Source: Bin87 sp965116785 (GTDB lineage: Bacteria > Chloroflexota > Dehalococcoidia > Lucifugimonadales > UBA3495). From it: a DNA stretch of 64,000 bases. Numbering within the stretch: the first letter of the stretch is position 1; every line of letters starts with the position of its first letter. Under the pieces are notes generated by a model. It was not told the origin of the DNA. It saw nothing but the letters and a program-made list of their open reading frames with translations, and made no database searches. The DNA lies in contig OZ220731.1 of assembly GCA_965116785.1 (NCBI GenBank), forward strand, positions 3,844,001-3,908,000. Direction: 5' to 3'. This document shows positions 23,082 through 31,907 of this stretch, in pieces. A program made the translations under genes and the position numbers.

Positions 23082-23414
23082 TCAGTCCTGCAGCAGGATG
23101 TAGACCGCTCCCGACGGGGACAGGTCGTGGTGCGAGTGTCCCTTACCGGTGACGTCTTCCATCAGCCGGATGTCGCCGGCCCGCAGCACCCGCTTGGAGC
23201 CGTCGCTGGCTCCGATCTCCACCTCGCCCGATAGATGGATGATCAGCCGCCGCTCGGGCAGGGGATGAAAGTCCATTTGCCGCGACCCGTCAAACTCCTG
23301 CACGCGCACTTCGGACACGTTGATCAGGGCCCCCAGCCCCGGGTGCTCCTCCAGCTTCAGGTCCTCGATGTGGCTCTCGCCGTCGGCGTCCGAAAATATC
23401 CGGTAGATTGCCAT
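23082..23414 (-). CDS. Cupin-like protein, 110 aa
   Basis: This is a small single-domain protein with a cupin-like pattern: GSRQMDFHPLPERRLIIHLS, then GEVEIGASDG and RVLRAGDIRLMEDVTGKGHS. The metal-site histidines are partly conserved (FHPLPERR and GHSHHDL). A GGAGG site precedes the ATG. It is alone on its strand. The substrate and metal are unknown. Confidence 0.8.
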   Translation of the reverse strand: MAIYRIFSDADGESHIEDLKLEEHPGLGALINVSEVRVQEFDGSRQMDFHPLPERRLIIHLSGEVEIGASDGSKRVLRAGDIRLMEDVTGKGHSHHDLSPSGAVYILLQD

Positions 23415-23550
23415 CTTGCCTCCAAATCATCCGGTGAAAGTCAGGCTGTCCGTCTGTGCCAGTCTAGCACTGTCGATCTCGTCGCCATTGTCGCGCGTGC
23501 CCACTCTGCACAATCCGAAGTTGCGAGCGCAGCACGGCAGTCTCGTCGCT

Positions 23551-23580
23551 CGATGAATCGTCGTTCGATCCGATTCATCG
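23551..23580. repeat. Perfect inverted repeat upstream of moeA
   Basis: CGATGAATCG (23551-23560) and CGATTCATCG (23571-23580) are perfect inverted copies separated by 10 bases. They lie about 105 bases before the moeA -35 element, in the 309-base gap between the cupin and moeA genes. This could be an operator or a hairpin; nothing else in the gap looks like a gene. Confidence 0.45.
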
Positions 23581-23684
23581 TCCTCGATTCAACGTGACCG
23601 CAACGTGGCGATGGTCCCAGTGATGAGAAGCGCTTACGCATTGGTAATGGAAATCGTTGCGCCTTTGCCTCGCGAGTGTGTATT

Positions 23685-23713
23685 TTGACATCCTAACCGC
23701 GGATAGTTACCAT
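23685..23713 (+). promoter_or_regulatory. Promoter of the moeA operon, almost leaderless
   Basis: TTGACA (23685-23690), a 17-base spacer and TACCAT (23708-23713) are followed by the ATG only 10 bases after the -10. The predicted start near 23720 leaves about four leader bases and no ribosome site. Confidence 0.55.
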
Positions 23714-23723
23714 CGCGTCCACA

Positions 23724-24965
23724 ATGCCGGAATTCTTTAACGTCTTGCCTCCTGCGGAGGCGCTGGCGTTGCTCTTGGAATTGCTTCCGGAGCGAGCGGT
23801 TACGGAAATTTGTATGGTGGATACTGCCCAGGCTTTGGGCAGGGTCGTCGCCGAGGAAATACTGGCGACGGAATCGCTACCCGCCTTTCCCCGCTCCACC
23901 ATGGACGGCTTCAGCGTCCGTGCGTCAGACACCTACGGGGCCAGTGACGGACTGCCGGCCTGGTTCACGCTGGTGGGCGAAGTGCCCATGGGACAGGGGC
24001 CCGACGTCAGCCTGGCCGTTGGCGAGGCGGCGGTGGCCTACACCGGTGGGATGCTGGCGGGAAACGCCGATGCCGTGGTGATGGTGGAGCACACCCAGGC
24101 CATCGATGCTCAAACCATCGAGGTGATGCGCCCGGTGGCTCCAGGCGAGAACGTCGCCCAGCCAGGCGAGGATGTGCGGGCGGAAGAATCCGTTCTACCG
24201 GCCGGGCACGTGATCCGACCCCAGGACATCGGCGCGCTGCTCGCCCTGGGCATGGAGCGGATCAAGGTAGCCCAACGGCCACGGGTGGGTATCCTCTCCA
24301 TGGGCGATGAGGTGGTTGCTCCCGGCACAGCCCCTGGCCCCGGACAGGTGCGGGACGTCAACACCTACACCGTAGCAGGGCAGGTTGTGGCGGCCGGCGG
24401 CCGTGCGGTGTCGCTGGGTCTGGTGGGCGACGACTACGAGGAACAACTGGTCGCGGCGCGGCAGGGGCTGGCCCAGTGCGACATGCTGGTGCTGTCGGCG
24501 GGCAGCTCGGTCAGCGCCCGCGACCGCACCGTGGACATCGTTGCCGATCTTGGCGAACCCGGCCCATTGGTGCACGGCCTGGCGCTGCGCCCCGGCAAGC
24601 CGGCCATCTTGGGCCTGTGCGACGGCAAACCGGTCATTGGGCTGCCCGGCAACCCGGTTTCGGCCATGGTGGTGAGCGGCCTCCTGGTGCGGCCGACGGT
24701 ATACCGGCTCATGGGCTGCGTCAGCCCGCCTCCGCCAGTTGAACTGATGGCGGTGTTGTCGCAGGACATCCCATCCGCTTCGGGACGCGAAGACTACGTG
24801 CCGGTGCGCCTTGTGGGCGGTGCAAGCGGGACGCTGAAAGCCCATCCGGTTTGGGGCAAGAGCGGCTTTATTTTCACGCTGGTCAAGGCGGACGGGCTGG
24901 TGAGAGTGCCGGCGGACGCCGGCGGAATCTACGCCGGCGAAACGGTACGGGTACGGGAGTTGTGA
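23724..24965 (+). CDS. moeA: Molybdopterin molybdotransferase MoeA
   Basis: MoeA inserts molybdate into adenylylated molybdopterin. The 413-residue protein shows FPRSTMDGFSVRASDT (the family's SxMDGYA-like motif), AYTGGMLAGNADAVVMVEHT and the C-terminal MoCF region with VGILSMGDEVV, SAGSSVSARD and GLPGNPVSAM. The start ATG has no Shine-Dalgarno sequence but sits a few bases after a probable promoter. A second, fused MoeA follows after four bases, so the two are one operon and may act as a pair, as reported for organisms with tungsten and molybdenum enzymes. No moaA or mobA is in the window. Confidence 0.94.
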   Translation: MPEFFNVLPPAEALALLLELLPERAVTEICMVDTAQALGRVVAEEILATESLPAFPRSTMDGFSVRASDTYGASDGLPAWFTLVGEVPMGQGPDVSLAVGEAAVAYTGGMLAGNADAVVMVEHTQAIDAQTIEVMRPVAPGENVAQPGEDVRAEESVLPAGHVIRPQDIGALLALGMERIKVAQRPRVGILSMGDEVVAPGTAPGPGQVRDVNTYTVAGQVVAAGGRAVSLGLVGDDYEEQLVAARQGLAQCDMLVLSAGSSVSARDRTVDIVADLGEPGPLVHGLALRPGKPAILGLCDGKPVIGLPGNPVSAMVVSGLLVRPTVYRLMGCVSPPPPVELMAVLSQDIPSASGREDYVPVRLVGGASGTLKAHPVWGKSGFIFTLVKADGLVRVPADAGGIYAGETVRVREL

Positions 24966-24969
24966 ACCC

Positions 24970-26931
24970 ATGGGGGACTCCGCACCGCACCGTTCACGCC
25001 GTCGCTACTTCCTGCAGGACATACCGCTGGAAGATGCGACGGCCCGCTGGTTCGGCGCCCTGAACGATGCCGGCGCCCTGAATCCCTTGCTGGGTGAGGA
25101 TGTGCCGCTAACCGCTCCTGACATCGTGGGACGGGTCACCGCCTGGCCGGTGTGGGCCGTTGCGTCGTCGCCGCATTACGATGCCGCCGCCATGGATGGC
25201 ATCGCGGTGCGGGCGGCCGACACCGTCGGAGCCACCGAAACGCGCCCCGTGGCTCTGGATGTGGGCAGCCAGGCCGCGTGGGTCGATACCGGCGACCCCA
25301 TGCCGGTGGGCATGGACGCGGTGGTGATGATCGAGCACGTGCAGCGTGATCCCGCGAACCCGGCCACTGTGCGGGTGCCCGACCCGGTCGCGCCCTGGCA
25401 GCACGTGCGCCCGCTGGGCGAAGATATCGTCGCCACCGAACTGGTGCTGCCGGAAAACCATCGCATCACCCCCGCCGACCTGGGGGCCTGCGCCGCCGCC
25501 GGTCTCACCACGGTTCCGGTTCGACGCCGTCCTCGGGTCTCGATAATTCCCACCGGAGACGAATTGGCTCCCATCGGCGCGCCGAGAAAGCCCGGTGACA
25601 TACCGGAGTTCAACTCACTGATCCTCGCCGCCCTGGTGCGGCAGTGGGGCGGCGAACCGGAGGTGAGGGAGCCGGCCCCGGACGATTTTGACGCCATCCG
25701 TGAAGCGGTCGCCTCGGGTCTGGCATCGTCGGACGTCGTGGCGATCAACGCCGGTTCCTCGGCTGGCGACGCCGACTACACGGCCTCGGTTATCGAATCG
25801 CTGGGAACGCTGCAGGTGCACGGTATTGCCGTCAGGCCGGGGCATCCGGTGGCGTTGGGCCTGGCGTCGGGCAAGGCGGTGATGGGATTGCCGGGATACC
25901 CGGTATCCGCCGCGCTGACCGCCGAACTGTTGCTGCTTCCCCTGTTGGAGCGGTTGCTGGGATCGTCGATGCCCTCGCGCCCACGCATCAGTGCAAACAT
26001 CACCCGCAAAGTGGTGTCGCCCACGGGCGAGGATGAGTTCCTGCGTGTGGCGGTGGGACAGGTGGGAGAAAAGATGATCGCGACACCGGTGCAGCGGGGC
26101 GCCGGCGTCGTCATGTCTCTTGTACGGGCCGACGGCATCGTGCGGATCCCGCGGCACACCGAGGGCGTCGACGCCGGCGCCGCGGTGGAGGTGGAACTGC
26201 TCCGCCCGTTGGAGGAGGTACAAAACACCATCGTCGCCATCGGCAGCCACGATCTGGCGTTGGACCTGATGCGCAGCTTCCTGCGGCGTGGACGCCCTTC
26301 GGTGAACCTGGCGTCGGCCCACGTGGGCAGCCTCGGCGGACTGCTGGCTTTGCGGCGGGGCGAAGCCCACGTCGCCGGCTGCCACCTTCTGGACACGGAC
26401 AGCGGCGAGTACAACACGTCCTACGTTCGCCGCTACCTCCCGGACACGCCCGTCGCCGTCGTTCGCCTGGTGGGACGCACGCAAGGCTTGATGACCGCTC
26501 CCGGAAACCCGCTGAACATCGCGAGCCTCGAAGACCTGCTGCGGCCCGAAGTCAGGTTTGTGAACCGCCAGCGTGGTTCGGGCACCCGGGTGTTGCTGGA
26601 TTACCGGCTCCAGCAGATGGGAGCGGCGCCCGATGAAATCGTCGGCTACCAGCGCGAGGAATACAGCCACCTGGCGGTGGCAGCCGCGGTGTCCGGCGGG
26701 TCCGCCGACACCGGGTTGGGGGTGCTGTCGGCGGCCCGAGCCCTGGAGCTGGAGTTCGTGCCCCTGCTCATCGAGGAATATGACCTTGTGTTCCCTAGGG
26801 AACACTACGAGAGCGGCAATCTTCAACCCCTGTTGGACCTGCTCACCGCCTCCGATTTCAGGCAGGCCGTTGATGACCTGGGCGGCTACGACGTATCGCG
26901 CATGGGCGAACTGCGAGCGATGTTGCCATGA
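24970..26931 (+). CDS. MoeA fused to a periplasmic-binding-like domain
   Basis: Residues 1-415 form a second MoeA (HYDAAAMDGIAVRAADT, then VSIIPTGDELAPIG, INAGSSAGDADYTA and GLPGYPVSAALTA). Residues about 420-650 form a PBP-like (LysR/ModA type) domain beginning IVAIGSHDLALDLMRSFL, with NRQRGSGTRVLLDYRLQQ near its centre. This two-domain form is known in bacteria and archaea and may sense or deliver a small ligand such as molybdate or a precursor. There is no signal peptide, so the PBP-like domain is cytoplasmic. The ATG is four bases after the moeA stop; the stop overlaps the next gene as ATGA. Confidence 0.92.
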   Translation: MGDSAPHRSRRRYFLQDIPLEDATARWFGALNDAGALNPLLGEDVPLTAPDIVGRVTAWPVWAVASSPHYDAAAMDGIAVRAADTVGATETRPVALDVGSQAAWVDTGDPMPVGMDAVVMIEHVQRDPANPATVRVPDPVAPWQHVRPLGEDIVATELVLPENHRITPADLGACAAAGLTTVPVRRRPRVSIIPTGDELAPIGAPRKPGDIPEFNSLILAALVRQWGGEPEVREPAPDDFDAIREAVASGLASSDVVAINAGSSAGDADYTASVIESLGTLQVHGIAVRPGHPVALGLASGKAVMGLPGYPVSAALTAELLLLPLLERLLGSSMPSRPRISANITRKVVSPTGEDEFLRVAVGQVGEKMIATPVQRGAGVVMSLVRADGIVRIPRHTEGVDAGAAVEVELLRPLEEVQNTIVAIGSHDLALDLMRSFLRRGRPSVNLASAHVGSLGGLLALRRGEAHVAGCHLLDTDSGEYNTSYVRRYLPDTPVAVVRLVGRTQGLMTAPGNPLNIASLEDLLRPEVRFVNRQRGSGTRVLLDYRLQQMGAAPDEIVGYQREEYSHLAVAAAVSGGSADTGLGVLSAARALELEFVPLLIEEYDLVFPREHYESGNLQPLLDLLTASDFRQAVDDLGGYDVSRMGELRAMLP

Positions 26932-27455
26932 CCAGCGTTCTTGACCAGCGCATCGCGCGCCGACATGCCGAGTTGGACGACCAACTTGCGGCCAACGGCG
27001 GCGACCATCCGGATTCCCTGCGCGCGCAGCATCGTTTGGCGCACGCCTACCGTGCCGCCAGCCGGTTCGACGACGCGCTGCGTTGGTTTGACCTGGCCGC
27101 CGAGGGTAGCTCCCGGGTGCACGGTCCGGAACATCTCGAAACGTTGCGGTACCGGAGCAGCCTGGCCAATTGCCACTACGCCGCCGGGCACACCGACGTG
27201 GCCATCGAGATGTTCCGCGCCCTGTTCGAAGCGCGCCGCGCCGCGCTGGGCGAGGAACATGCCGACACCCTCCGTAGCCGGGGCAGCCTGGCCAACGCGC
27301 TGGACGCGGTGGGTCGCCATGACGAGGCGGCGAGGCTGCATCTTCGGAACGCCGGCGACCGGGCCGAGACACTGGGCCGCCAGCATCCCTCCACCGAGGC
27401 CAGCCTGCGTAACCTGGCGCGAGCCCTGCGCGACGCCGGCGCAGACCTGACCTGA
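26928..27455 (+). CDS. Tetratricopeptide repeat protein, 175 aa
   Basis: The protein is made of about three to four TPR units, recognisable from RAQHRLAHAYRAASRFDDAL, RYRSSLANCHYAAGHTDVAI and RSRGSLANALDAVGRHDEAA. The ATG overlaps the stop of the MoeA-PBP gene by four bases (ATGA), so its translation is probably coupled and it may assist the molybdenum cofactor genes, but nothing in it shows how. There is no signal peptide. It ends two bases before the MFS gene start. Confidence 0.85.
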   Translation: MTSVLDQRIARRHAELDDQLAANGGDHPDSLRAQHRLAHAYRAASRFDDALRWFDLAAEGSSRVHGPEHLETLRYRSSLANCHYAAGHTDVAIEMFRALFEARRAALGEEHADTLRSRGSLANALDAVGRHDEAARLHLRNAGDRAETLGRQHPSTEASLRNLARALRDAGADLT

Positions 27456-27457
27456 CT

Positions 27458-28774
27458 TTGGCCGCCGGAGAAGCAGCCAGCGGGTTGTCCGATCCGGAAC
27501 GACCGGGTTCCGAAGCCACCACTTCGGCCCGGGCCTGGTCAGTCCTGCTTCTGAACCGGACCCACCAGAGCACGGTGGTGCTTTCGTCCTATGGACTCGG
27601 GCTGTTCCTGCCGTTTGTGCAGGCCGACCTGGATCTCAGCTACCTTGAGATTGGCATTCTGCAGGGCGTCTGGTGGGGCACGCCGGCGGTACTCCTAGTT
27701 CCTTTCAGCCTGCTGTTCGCTCGGTTCAACCCCAATCGCCGGGTGTTGGTCGCATTGGCGCTCATGGCGCCCTGCCTGTTCAGCCAGGGTCTCGCCGTCG
27801 GATTCTGGACCCTGCTGGCGTCCCGGTTTCTGACGGTGCTGGTCCACGCGTCCATGGCGCCGGCACGGCCGCTACTGCTCCGCTGGTGGGCCGCGCCGCG
27901 GCAATACTCCACGGTGACCTCCCTGGGCCTGTCCATGCATTCCACGTTCATGGCCGCGGCCCTCACCTTCGGTCCCATAATCATCGTGGTGTTGGACAGT
28001 TGGAGACTGGCGTACTTCGTGCAGGGCGCTCTCATGGCCGCCCACCTGCTGGTGTGGACGGCGTTGACCTGGGGCGCAAACGAGCCGGCGCAGGGTCCGG
28101 AAGACGCGGCTGCAGCCGCGCCCCCGCCCGAAGTTTCCCCACAGGGCGAGGCAGATACCCCGGACGCGGGCGCCAGGCCGCCGCTGGTCCGGTCGCTGGT
28201 CGCCTATCCCCACGCCTGGCTGCTCGGAGTGGTCATGCTGTGGTTGTCGGCGTCATGGACGACGATCCTGACCTTCCTGCCCACGATCCTGGAGCAGAAC
28301 CGGGGCATCGCGATCACGTCGGGGAGCGTGCTGTTCGGTTTCCTGTATTACGTCCTGATACCGGGAGCGCTGGCGGGAAGCTGGATTTTCAACCACATCA
28401 CCAACCGACGATTGTTGGTACTGCTGCCGGCTGCGCTGAACCTGGTCGCCACGGTGGTGGCCGTGCTAGCCGGCAACGTGGTGATCGCCGCGTTGGCCCT
28501 GACCGGATTGGGGATCGCCTGGGTGTTCGTCCCGGCCATGGAAATATTGCCCTTCGAGTTCAAAAATGTCCGCACGCGGGAGGTGTCGGTTTTGTCGGGG
28601 TTGGTGCAGACTTTCGGCGCGGTGGGCTTCGGGGCGGGTCCGGTGATCGCCGGGGCACTGGCCCAGGTTTCCGGATCCCTGGTCACCGGTGTGCTGGCCG
28701 TGGCCGGATTGACCGCCCTGGCGGTCGTCGCCGCTGCGGCGTTGCCGGGCCGGTTCGGCGGCAGGCTGGTGTGA
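27458..28774 (+). CDS. MFS transporter (CynX/NimT- or OFA-like)
   Basis: This is a 438-residue major facilitator with 12 predicted helices. Segments such as LGLFLPFVQADLDLSYLEIG and LLFGFLYYVLIPGALAGSW resemble the family's helices; the central loop after helix 6 is long and rich in alanine and proline (PEDAAAAAPPPEVS). The start is a TTG at 27458, two bases after the TPR gene stop, so it is in the same operon. The substrate is unknown; the MoeA context raises molybdate or a related ion only as a speculation. Confidence 0.85.
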   Translation: MAAGEAASGLSDPERPGSEATTSARAWSVLLLNRTHQSTVVLSSYGLGLFLPFVQADLDLSYLEIGILQGVWWGTPAVLLVPFSLLFARFNPNRRVLVALALMAPCLFSQGLAVGFWTLLASRFLTVLVHASMAPARPLLLRWWAAPRQYSTVTSLGLSMHSTFMAAALTFGPIIIVVLDSWRLAYFVQGALMAAHLLVWTALTWGANEPAQGPEDAAAAAPPPEVSPQGEADTPDAGARPPLVRSLVAYPHAWLLGVVMLWLSASWTTILTFLPTILEQNRGIAITSGSVLFGFLYYVLIPGALAGSWIFNHITNRRLLVLLPAALNLVATVVAVLAGNVVIAALALTGLGIAWVFVPAMEILPFEFKNVRTREVSVLSGLVQTFGAVGFGAGPVIAGALAQVSGSLVTGVLAVAGLTALAVVAAAALPGRFGGRLV

Positions 28775-28847
28775 TAGCATTTGCTCCCATCCGCAAATGG
28801 GGCCGGAAGCCGTCCCACCTCAGGATGTCCCTAATCTCGTTGGTACC

Positions 28848-30239
28848 ATGACCACCCAGCTGAACGTCAACCTGCACACCGCTCCGGCCGACGTCGGCGA
28901 CGGGACGATCCTGTCCAACCTCCTGATGTTCGGCGAGGTGCTGCGTCGCCTGGGCTTGGATGTGGGCTCCGGAAACATGCTGGACCTGGTGCGCGCCACC
29001 GAGTTCGTGCCCATCGGCGGGAACCGAAACGACTTCCGCCTCGCGGCGCGGGCGCTGCTGGTGCACCGTCGCAGCGATCTGGAGCTGTTCGACGAGGCGT
29101 TCCAGGTGTTCTGGCGGCGGCCGGCTCACGGACGAAGCATGCGGGATCTGCGTTCGATGGGAGAAGAGCGCCGTTACCGCACTCCGCGGGTCATGCCCCA
29201 TCGCGAGGACACCTCCGACGGACCGCCCGGCGACGACGGTCGTGATGACGCCGGCGACCGACAACCCGTGGTGGACCTGCAACGATCCTTCAGCGCCCGG
29301 GAAGTCCTGCGCCAGCGGGATTTCGCTGATTACACTCCGGCCGAGGTGGCGGCCGCGCGGATCCTCATGTCAGAGCTGCAATGGGATCTGGGCAGTCGTC
29401 GCACCCGCAGGCTCACCTGGGGCGACGGACGCGAGGTGGACCTGAGGCGTACCATGCGCCGCAGTCTGAACTACGGCGGCGAGATGCTGGACATCGCCCA
29501 CCGCCGGCGCAAGACCAAGCCCCGGCCCCTGGCGCTGATCTGCGACGTCAGCGGCTCCATGGAGCGTTACACCCGCATGCTGTTGCACTTTGTGCACACC
29601 GTCGCCGTCGGCGGACAGCAGCTGGAGGCCTTCCTGTTCGCCACGCGGTTGACCCGCATCACCCGCCACCTGGAGCATCGCGGTGTCGACCGCGCGGTTT
29701 CGGAGGTGGCTCGCGCCGTTCCCGATTGGGCCGGCGGCACGCGGATCGGAGAGGCGATCAAGACGTTCAACTATCGCTGGGCGCGCCGTGTATTGCGCGG
29801 TGGGGCGGTGGTCCTGGTCATATCCGACGGGTGGGACCGGGGCGACCCCGAACTGCTGTCCCGGGAGATGGCGCGGCTCCAGCGCAGTTGTCACCGCCTG
29901 ATCTGGCTCAATCCGCTCCTCGGGTCGCCGGGATACGAGCCGCTGACCCGGGGCATGCAGGCGGCGATGCCGTACGTCGACGACTTTCTGCCGGCGCACA
30001 ACCTGCACAGCCTCCAGGAACTGGCGCTGCATCTGAACCGGCTGACGGCCCGGCGCGCCCCTCCGACTTCGAGGCGGGTGTCGGCGTCGGATAGCGAGGG
30101 CGAAGCCGTGCGGGAAGGCAGTGCAGCCCACGACGGCGGAGCTGCGGCCCGATCACGCCGGGAGCTCAACCCGGCCCTGGCTCCCACCTTCCGGCATCCG
30201 CTGTGGGGTCACCCGAACATTCCGGGCGGGGGAGGCTAA
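28848..30239 (+). CDS. CoxE-like VWA domain protein
   Basis: CoxE-like proteins carry a von Willebrand factor A domain and occur with molybdenum CO-dehydrogenase-type enzymes, where a MoxR ATPase partner helps cofactor maturation. The VWA MIDAS motif is DVSGSM (D233 counted from the ATG at 28848), with a second acidic motif VISDGWDRGD and a threonine-containing GGTRIGEAI. The N-terminus MTTQLNVNLHTAPADVGDGT starts the family fold; an in-frame ATG at 28797 is possible, and neither has a strong ribosome site. No MoxR gene or coxL gene is in the window, but the preceding moeA genes fit molybdenum enzyme maturation. Confidence 0.82.
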   Translation: MTTQLNVNLHTAPADVGDGTILSNLLMFGEVLRRLGLDVGSGNMLDLVRATEFVPIGGNRNDFRLAARALLVHRRSDLELFDEAFQVFWRRPAHGRSMRDLRSMGEERRYRTPRVMPHREDTSDGPPGDDGRDDAGDRQPVVDLQRSFSAREVLRQRDFADYTPAEVAAARILMSELQWDLGSRRTRRLTWGDGREVDLRRTMRRSLNYGGEMLDIAHRRRKTKPRPLALICDVSGSMERYTRMLLHFVHTVAVGGQQLEAFLFATRLTRITRHLEHRGVDRAVSEVARAVPDWAGGTRIGEAIKTFNYRWARRVLRGGAVVLVISDGWDRGDPELLSREMARLQRSCHRLIWLNPLLGSPGYEPLTRGMQAAMPYVDDFLPAHNLHSLQELALHLNRLTARRAPPTSRRVSASDSEGEAVREGSAAHDGGAAARSRRELNPALAPTFRHPLWGHPNIPGGGG

Positions 30240-30616
30240 CCGGCCTGGCCCGGGGCGATCTCGTTGTAAAGGCTGGCCAGGGTGGTGGCCAGCGCGTGAG
30301 GCCGTTCTTCGAATTCCGGTGTGGGGTACCACTCGTAATCGAAGCTGCGCACGATGCTGCCCTCGATACTGGTGCGCAGGCTGGACACGATGACCAGGAA
30401 CCCCAGGACGTGGGAGGCCTGCTCGGCCAATTGCTCCAGCACGATGTTGGGGCAATCGAAAATCACCATGAACCCGCCCTGCCGGTCTCCGTCGGTCACC
30501 CGTGCGCGGAACACATTGCCGAAAAGATCAATGTCGACGATGGTGTAGCGCCGTTCTGCGGCTCCGTGGTCGGGCCACCCGATGTAGATGTCGCCGCCGA
30601 CGTTCCAGTGGTGCAT
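30236..30616 (-). CDS. Hypothetical protein, 126 aa
   Basis: I do not recognise this soluble protein. It begins MHHWNVGGDIYIGWPDHGAA, has a beta-rich first half (YTIVDIDLFGNVFRARVTDG) and a helical second half (LEQLAEQASHVLGFLVIVSS). A GGAG site lies eight bases before the ATG. It is convergent with the CoxE-like gene and overlaps its stop by four bases. The 301-base gap on its other side has only a weak TTGACA (30883-30888) before the S49 peptidase start and no other gene. Confidence 0.6.
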   Translation of the reverse strand: MHHWNVGGDIYIGWPDHGAAERRYTIVDIDLFGNVFRARVTDGDRQGGFMVIFDCPNIVLEQLAEQASHVLGFLVIVSSLRTSIEGSIVRSFDYEWYPTPEFEERPHALATTLASLYNEIAPGQAG

Positions 30617-30917
30617 GGAGCAGACTCCAGGTTACGGGTAACGGCAATCCTAGCGGTAGCCGATTACCCGCGCAAGGGAGCCGCTGCAGGCCGCGGTCTC
30701 GGTATCCTTCGCAGTGTCCAGAATAAATATTTCGCGTTGGCCAGGTAAATCCAGTGAGGCGGTTTCGTCGTAACAGAGCCGTATGGTTACTCGTTGGCTA
30801 CCATCGCTGTGACAATGGAAGTCGCTCCCGTAAATCAAAAGGCGTGATAAATCGTCACAAAAAGTCGTGTTTGACCTCGCGGTTGACATTATCCCGTGGT
30901 AGCATATTTGGCCTAAC

Positions 30918-31907
30918 GTGGAAACACTCAGGACATTGCGCAGAGCGCTGACCAGTTGGTATGTCGCCGGACCGGCCGCCGTGATCCTCGGCCTCGTGGT
31001 CGGGGCAGTGATATTTTTCTTCGTCGCTCCCGGCAAGCCGGCCGTTGGCGTGATCAACATCCCGTTCACCGTCATCGATGGCGGCTCAGCGTTCGTTATC
31101 GGTCGTCATCTCGATTACGCCCTGCAGGACGACTCGATCAAGGCGGTGGTGATCTCCCTGTCCAGCCCGGGCGGGGGCGCGTCCTCCAGCGAGCGCCTGT
31201 ACTTCCACACACGCCGCTTGCGCGACGAAAAACCGGTGGTCATCGTGATGAACGGCATGGCTGCCAGTGGTGGTTACATGATGGCCATGGGAGGCAACTA
31301 CATCTACGCCCAACCGACGTCCCTCGTCGGAAACGTCGGGGTCATCGGTATATCGGGTGGGACCCTGCCGCCAGTTTTGCCCGAAATTATTACCACCACC
31401 GGTCCACACAAGCTGACCGGCGGCTCCAGGCAGCATTGGATCAACTTGATTGACTTGGTCAAGGATCGGTTCGCCAAGATGGTAATGCATGAGCGCGGCG
31501 ACCGTATCCGCATCACCGAGGCGCAGCTGCTAGAGGGTAACCTCTACGTCGGGCAGGATGCGGTGTCCCTGGGCTTGATCGACGAAATCGGCGTGACTGG
31601 CGACGCTGTCGAAAAGGCGGCCGAACTGGCCGGCATCGGCGGATACGGCATCGTCGACGTGAACGCGAAAGTGTTCGAGAAATACGGATGGCGCGCACAG
31701 CTAGTACGCGCGCCACTTGATGCAGTCCCCGAGGATGACGCGGCCGCTGGGTCCAAGTCAGACGGTGACGGCGTAGCGCCCGAAGACCAGTACGGGCCAC
31801 CGCTGATGGGAGCTCTGGGTCAGGAACCGGTGGACTCGCTTTCGAACCTGCCGATCGATGTCGGGCAGCCGAATATCTATTACCTGTATGCGGGATATGG
31901 TAACTAG
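30918..31907 (+). CDS. S49-family signal-peptide-peptidase-like membrane serine protease
   Basis: This 329-residue protein has one N-terminal transmembrane helix (residues about 17-37, AGPAAVILGLVVGAVIFFFV) followed by a ClpP/SppA-type fold. The nucleophile is S117 in NGMAASGGYMMAMGG, and SLSSPGGGASSSERL gives the oxyanion-hole glycines. The start is a GTG at 30918. Members of this family cleave residual signal peptides or membrane-bound proteins. The next gene, encoding a membrane-anchored DUF4350-like protein, overlaps its end, and a lipoprotein follows, so the three probably form an envelope module. Confidence 0.88.
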   Translation: METLRTLRRALTSWYVAGPAAVILGLVVGAVIFFFVAPGKPAVGVINIPFTVIDGGSAFVIGRHLDYALQDDSIKAVVISLSSPGGGASSSERLYFHTRRLRDEKPVVIVMNGMAASGGYMMAMGGNYIYAQPTSLVGNVGVIGISGGTLPPVLPEIITTTGPHKLTGGSRQHWINLIDLVKDRFAKMVMHERGDRIRITEAQLLEGNLYVGQDAVSLGLIDEIGVTGDAVEKAAELAGIGGYGIVDVNAKVFEKYGWRAQLVRAPLDAVPEDDAAAGSKSDGDGVAPEDQYGPPLMGALGQEPVDSLSNLPIDVGQPNIYYLYAGYGN

